Assembly (NCBI GenBank): GCA_017883235.1
Contig: JADGNY010000034.1
Coordinates: 1 to 51,651, forward strand
Source: Thermoanaerobaculia bacterium
Lineage (GTDB): Bacteria; Acidobacteriota; Thermoanaerobaculia; Gp7-AA8
Length of the DNA: 51,651 nucleotides
Reading direction: 5' to 3'
This document shows positions 48,528 to 51,651 of this stretch, in pieces. Position numbers and translations under genes: made by a program. The notes beneath the pieces were generated by a model, which saw nothing but the letters and a program-made list of their open reading frames with translations, was not told where the DNA came from and did no database searches. The first letter of the stretch is position 1. The number at the start of each line of letters is the position of its first letter.

Positions 48528-49852
48528 ACAGGCACTCCTTGCCGGATGAACTCCTCGAAGCCGCGGCGATCGGCGGCGGCGACGCCGAGGCGCCGCACCG
48601 CTTCGAGGAGATCTTCGGTGGCGGTGGCGGTGGAGAGGCGAAGGTAGTGCGCTCCGCCGTTGCCGATCGTGCCGAACGACCGGCGGTCGAGCGTGGCCAC
48701 GCCATGCTGAAAGAGCATGAAGAGCTGGAGCAGCGTGGCCGGCGACGTCGCCAGGCGTTCCATGGCCGGCAGCGACTCGTAGGCATCCACTGCGCCGAGC
48801 TCGTGACAGACGCCGGCTACGTTCGGGAAGACATAGAAGGCGCCCCCCGGCTTGTGACAGGTGATGCCGGGAATGGCGTTGAGCCCGTCGACGACCAGCT
48901 CGCGCCGTTGCTGGAAAGTTTGCACCATCTGTGCGATCGATGCCTTGCTCTCCGGAGCTTCGATTGCGTACGCCGCCGCGAGCTGGTTGTAGCCGCTGAC
49001 GCACGAGAAGTAGTTAATGTTGAAGTTGCGGAAGACGGCTGCTTCTTCGGCGGTGGGGAAAACGGCCCATCCGATGCGGCCGCCGGTCCACGCGTACGAT
49101 TTGGAGACGCCGGAGACGATGATCGTGCGCTGTTCCATTCCCGGAACGGAGGCGATCGATTCGTGGTGCGCGCCGTCGTAGAGGATGTCTTCGTACACCT
49201 CGTCCGAATAGACGCGGGCCTCGGCGGGGGCTTTGTCGAGGAAGAGGCGTCCCATTTCTTCGAGCTGCGCACGGGAGGCGATGGCGCCGGTTGGGTTTGA
49301 CGGAAAATTCAAATAGACCAGCCGCGTCCTGTCGCTGATGAGAGGCTCGAGCTGGGACGCGCCGCAGGCAAAGCCGTTCTCTTCGCTCAGATGCATCGGC
49401 ACCGGCTCGAGGTAGAGGAAGCGGGTGAACGATTCGTAGATGGGAAAGCCGGGGGAGGGGTAGATCACCTCGTCACCGGGATCGCAGTAGACCTGCTGTG
49501 CGAATCCGATCGGCGGTTTGGCGCCGGGGAAGATGACCACGCGGTCGGGAGTGATGTGCAGTCCGCGCCGTTCGCCGACGTTCTTGGCTACGGCGCGGCG
49601 CAGCGGCTCGACGCCCTGCGGATCGACGTAGTGGGTCTCACCGCGATCGATCTGGCGCTTCAGTTCCTCGGCGATGTGCGGCGCGAGCGGGAAATCGGGC
49701 TCGCCGACGTTGCAGCGGATGACCCGCCGCCCGCTCTCTTCCACCCGGCGGATGTGCGGCGCGATCTTGAAGGCGTTCTCGCTGCCGAAACGCGCCACCC
49801 GTGCGGCGAAGCGCGGTTTCGCGCCGGTAGTCTCTTCGAGTTGTATTGCCAT
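48524..49852 (-). CDS. Class I/II aminotransferase
   Basis: 442 residues from ATG 49852. CNVGEPDFPLAPHI, FPGAKPPIGFAQQ, YLNFPSNPTGAIAS, YSDEVYEDILYDG and the PLP lysine in SGVSKSYAWTGGRIGWAV are all in place, and GNGGAHYLRLS includes the carboxylate-binding region. It resembles aspartate/aromatic-type enzymes, but the substrate is not determined. It is the first gene of a two-gene unit with the transketolase-like protein. Confidence 0.9.
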   Translation of the reverse strand: MAIQLEETTGAKPRFAARVARFGSENAFKIAPHIRRVEESGRRVIRCNVGEPDFPLAPHIAEELKRQIDRGETHYVDPQGVEPLRRAVAKNVGERRGLHITPDRVVIFPGAKPPIGFAQQVYCDPGDEVIYPSPGFPIYESFTRFLYLEPVPMHLSEENGFACGASQLEPLISDRTRLVYLNFPSNPTGAIASRAQLEEMGRLFLDKAPAEARVYSDEVYEDILYDGAHHESIASVPGMEQRTIIVSGVSKSYAWTGGRIGWAVFPTAEEAAVFRNFNINYFSCVSGYNQLAAAYAIEAPESKASIAQMVQTFQQRRELVVDGLNAIPGITCHKPGGAFYVFPNVAGVCHELGAVDAYESLPAMERLATSPATLLQLFMLFQHGVATLDRRSFGTIGNGGAHYLRLSTATATEDLLEAVRRLGVAAADRRGFEEFIRQGVPV

Positions 49853-49974
49853 GGCGCCAATGTGCGCCGGCCCGGCACAGACGGCGGTGCGGCATCGCAC
49901 ATGAGCATGTGATGTGCCGCGTCTCAACGCGGGCGGCGACCGGCTCCGGCCGCCGCCGCGCGGCTGACGGGCAT

Positions 49975-50172
49975 TCAGGCGTTCGCGAACTTGCGTACCG
50001 TCTGCTGCAGCTCGTCGACCTTGTCGATGACCTGCTCGGTGACGCCGACGACCTTTTTCTGCATCTTCTTTCCGATGATCGGCGCATACAGCAGGCCGAA
50101 GATCGCTCCGGTGACAAGGCCGCCTGTGAAGGTGAAGAAGTACTTCTTGAACGTATTCTTTTTCTCGAACAT
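49975..50172 (-). CDS. YtxH-like small membrane protein
   Basis: 65 residues starting MFEKKNTFKKYFFTFTGGLV. One hydrophobic helix with small residues (GGLVTGAIFGLLYAPIIGKK) precedes a charged helix (VIDKVDELQQTVRKF), as in YtxH-domain stress proteins. AAAGGAGC lies 9 bases upstream of the start. Confidence 0.8.
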   Translation of the reverse strand: MFEKKNTFKKYFFTFTGGLVTGAIFGLLYAPIIGKKMQKKVVGVTEQVIDKVDELQQTVRKFANA

Positions 50173-50275
50173 GGTGTGGGCTCCTTTCCAACAGGATCAT
50201 GGGGCCGCCGTGGCGGCGCGGCTAGTCCATGGGTCACGCAAGGAGTGTGCCTCGCATCACGCCGGAATGTTGGTG

Positions 50276-50456
50276 TCGGCAAGGCGAGCTTGGCCGCTTC
50301 GAAGGCCAGGAGGAGCTGCACGGCTGGAGCGTTGACGAGATCACCGCTACACCGTACGACCCGACGATGTATCAGAAGAAGTTGTTCGTCGCCCCGAGCT
50401 TCGACGCGATGGCCAATGATGTTCTGGGCTGGCTGGAACGTTCAGCGTCTCGGTGA
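50276..50456 (+). pseudogene. Possible 3' remnant of an aromatic amino acid hydroxylase
   Basis: HGWSVDEITATPYDPTMYQ, followed by KKLFVAPSFDAMANDVLGW, reads like the C-terminal end of biopterin-dependent hydroxylases (x-TPYxxxxxQxxxFVxxSF). Only about 55 residues are present and no catalytic domain precedes them. The call is tentative. Confidence 0.35.
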
Positions 50457-50470
50457 GTCGCCGCCGATTG

Positions 50471-50547
50471 CAGTTGTCGGTTGTCGGTTATCAGTTGTCG
50501 ACGGCAGAGCTTGACCGGCAACCGACAACCGATAACCGACAACCCAA
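50471..50547. repeat. Heptanucleotide hairpin (GTTGTCG units)
   Basis: CAGTTGTCGGTTGTCGGTTA with continuation is mirrored after about 17 bp by AACCGACAACCGATAACCGA. It lies just downstream of the small membrane protein gene on the minus strand and could act as its terminator. Confidence 0.8.
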
Positions 50548-50563
50548 ACCGGCAGCCCAACAA

Positions 50564-50755
50564 CTACACAAGCTTGTGTTTCAACACCTCGTCGCGATTG
50601 CGCGAGAAGATCACCAGGAGGACCGCCCCGACGAGCAGCCCCAGCTTCCATGCGTTCAGATCGGGAAGGTCCTTCATCAGATAGATCTCCGCTCCGGCGG
50701 CCAACGGGATTGCAAAGAGAATCGCCCAACCAATCCAGAAGAGTGTTTTGCGCAT
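50564..50755 (-). CDS. Small membrane protein, unknown
   Basis: 63 residues from ATG 50755 (AAAGGAGAAGG upstream). MRKTLFWIGWAILFAIPLAA and AWKLGLLVGAVLLVIF are two membrane helices, ending in a charged tail. Not recognised. Confidence 0.65.
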   Translation of the reverse strand: MRKTLFWIGWAILFAIPLAAGAEIYLMKDLPDLNAWKLGLLVGAVLLVIFSRNRDEVLKHKLV

Positions 50756-50978
50756 GACTTCCTTCTCCTTTCCATGAAAACGTACATCCGTGAAGTCTCC
50801 GCGGGGCGTGACCCACGACATCGGAGCGGGTGATGCGGCTCACGGGGGTACAAGCGGAATGCTGGGGTGCGGCGGGGGCGGGGCTAGACGCCAGGCGGGA
50901 CGCCCGCTCTCCGTTCAGTGCGTAGGCCGCATGAACACCACCACCACCGCGCGCGCGGAGCCGTCAGAGCTTGGACAG

Positions 50979-51160
50979 GAGAGCGGGCGTCTCGCCTGCT
51001 CCCGCCGCGGCGTCTCGCCCGGCGGTGGGTCCGCGGAGCAGCAGGGTTGAACCTGGAAACGCGGATGGAGGCATCGCCGTCTTTGGCCAACAGTTACGCT
51101 TGCGTTCGTCCCCACCGTCGGGCGAGACGCCCGCCTGGAGCAGGCGGGACGCCCGCTCTC
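50979..51160. repeat. 183-bp dispersed repeat, copy 2
   Basis: Near-identical to 18974-19156, with the same ends and the same GGGTTGAACCTG and TTCGTCCCCACC words. A solitary right end of the same family is at about 50890-50911. Confidence 0.88.
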
Positions 51161-51180
51161 CTTCGCACTACGTTTCGCGA

Positions 51181-51579
51181 TCAATTCACGACGACAGTGC
51201 GTCCCGTCAGCTCGAGGCAGAAACGGGAGAGGTCTTCGTTGGTGAAATCGTCCCAGCCGCGGCAGCCGTCGTGTTCGCGCTGCTGAACGTCGCAGGCAGT
51301 CGGAAGGTTGTCGACTTCCTGGCGGGCCAGTTGCCAGCGGTCGACCATCTCTTCCATCTCGGCACGGGGCATGCTGGGGTTCTTGGCGTTGATCCAGTCG
51401 AACCGGTGCCGCAGCTCGACGTCGCTGAAGCGATGCAGGCCCCGGCAGAAGATGTTCTTCTCCGCGGCGACCTTGCAGATCGAGGCCTCGTCGCCGGCCA
51501 GTTTTATGAGCTCGTCGCGGAGGATGTCGATCGCTCCACTGCGGGATAAGGTTTCCGGTTTCGACGCGGTCTGCGGCAT
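51181..51579 (-). CDS. Hypothetical Cys-containing soluble protein
   Basis: 132 residues. IFCRGLHRFSDVELRHRFDW, MPRAEMEEMVDRWQLARQEV and CDVQQREHDGCRGWDDFTN are conserved-looking, with five Cys that could bind metal or form disulfides. No signal peptide. It probably belongs to a small lineage-specific family; function unknown. Its 3' end touches the 183-bp repeat. Confidence 0.65.
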   Translation of the reverse strand: MPQTASKPETLSRSGAIDILRDELIKLAGDEASICKVAAEKNIFCRGLHRFSDVELRHRFDWINAKNPSMPRAEMEEMVDRWQLARQEVDNLPTACDVQQREHDGCRGWDDFTNEDLSRFCLELTGRTVVVN

Positions 51580-51599
51580 GGTGCCCTCCAGGAAGAAGT

Positions 51600-51640
51600 G
51601 GATTCGTGGATTCGTGGGTACGTAGGTCAGTGGATCAGGG
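51600..51640. repeat. 8-bp unit tract at window end
   Basis: GTGGATTC occurs twice, then drifts to GTGGGTAC, GTAGGTCA and GTGGATCA. Same unit length and related sequence to the hairpin at 5578-5644. Confidence 0.6.
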
Positions 51641-51651
51641 ACACTTTCTGA

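Noticed and set aside
48528-49004. N-terminal extension of the transketolase-like gene
   Set aside because: The stretch lies in the aminotransferase gene and is Arg/Ala-rich shadow; the ATGA overlap marks the true start.

Overview
The window is high-GC, gene-dense DNA from a diderm bacterium. Evidence for this includes an apolipoprotein N-acyltransferase, secreted peptidases, FeoB with a DtxR-type regulator, a two-subunit 2-oxoacid:ferredoxin oxidoreductase, a prfB gene with the classical +1 programmed frameshift, and many 'GTCTCGCC'-type intergenic hairpins. An Acidobacteriota-like soil or metagenomic lineage fits best, but that is inference. No rRNA, tRNA, CRISPR array, prophage or complete transposase gene was seen.

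Layout. 1-5.5 kb: the 3' part of lnt, then a compact RiPP cassette behind a good sigma70-like promoter. The cassette has a Cys/Ser/Thr-rich precursor, a protein resembling the HopA1-type lyases of class V lanthipeptide clusters, and a kinase plus LanC-like cyclase fusion. 5.7-10.6 kb: prfB, a GT4 glycosyltransferase, a CoA-type NUDIX hydrolase, a DsbA-like protein and a PTS EIIA domain. 10.6-13.9 kb: an ABC importer (ATPase plus double permease) with a possible leader peptide and hairpin. 14-19.5 kb: repeats, an XRE regulator, a B12-type radical SAM protein, a membrane protein coupled to a secreted HExxHxxGxxH protein, a DUF433/PIN-like TA pair and an orphan AbrB antitoxin. 19.6-29 kb: DUF885 peptidase, QueD, envelope-stress-like small membrane proteins, a three-gene ferrous-iron operon and divergent korAB.

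29-39 kb is an accessory region with many broken parts. It holds DUF4238, a PD-(D/E)XK nuclease, membrane and toxin-antitoxin genes, decayed TA remnants, two scattered fragments of korB, at least four copies of a 145-bp inverted-repeat element and a 21-bp palindromic tandem array. It ends with a same-strand series of small ORFs punctuated by two attC-like imperfect palindromes, which suggests a decayed cassette array without its integrase.

39-51.6 kb returns to larger genes: a secreted PKD protein, alpha/beta hydrolase plus PLP sulfur enzyme, a succinylglutamate-desuccinylase-like protein, an uncharacterised small gene pair, a transketolase-like protein translationally coupled to an aminotransferase, and small membrane proteins.

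The two most notable themes are the lanthipeptide-like cassette, whose domain split matches neither a classical class III/IV nor a class V system, and the density of short structured repeats. The repeats include 7-8-bp unit hairpins inside coding sequence and two unrelated 21-bp palindromic arrays with the same grammar. All functional calls are from reading the sequence; no searches were run.
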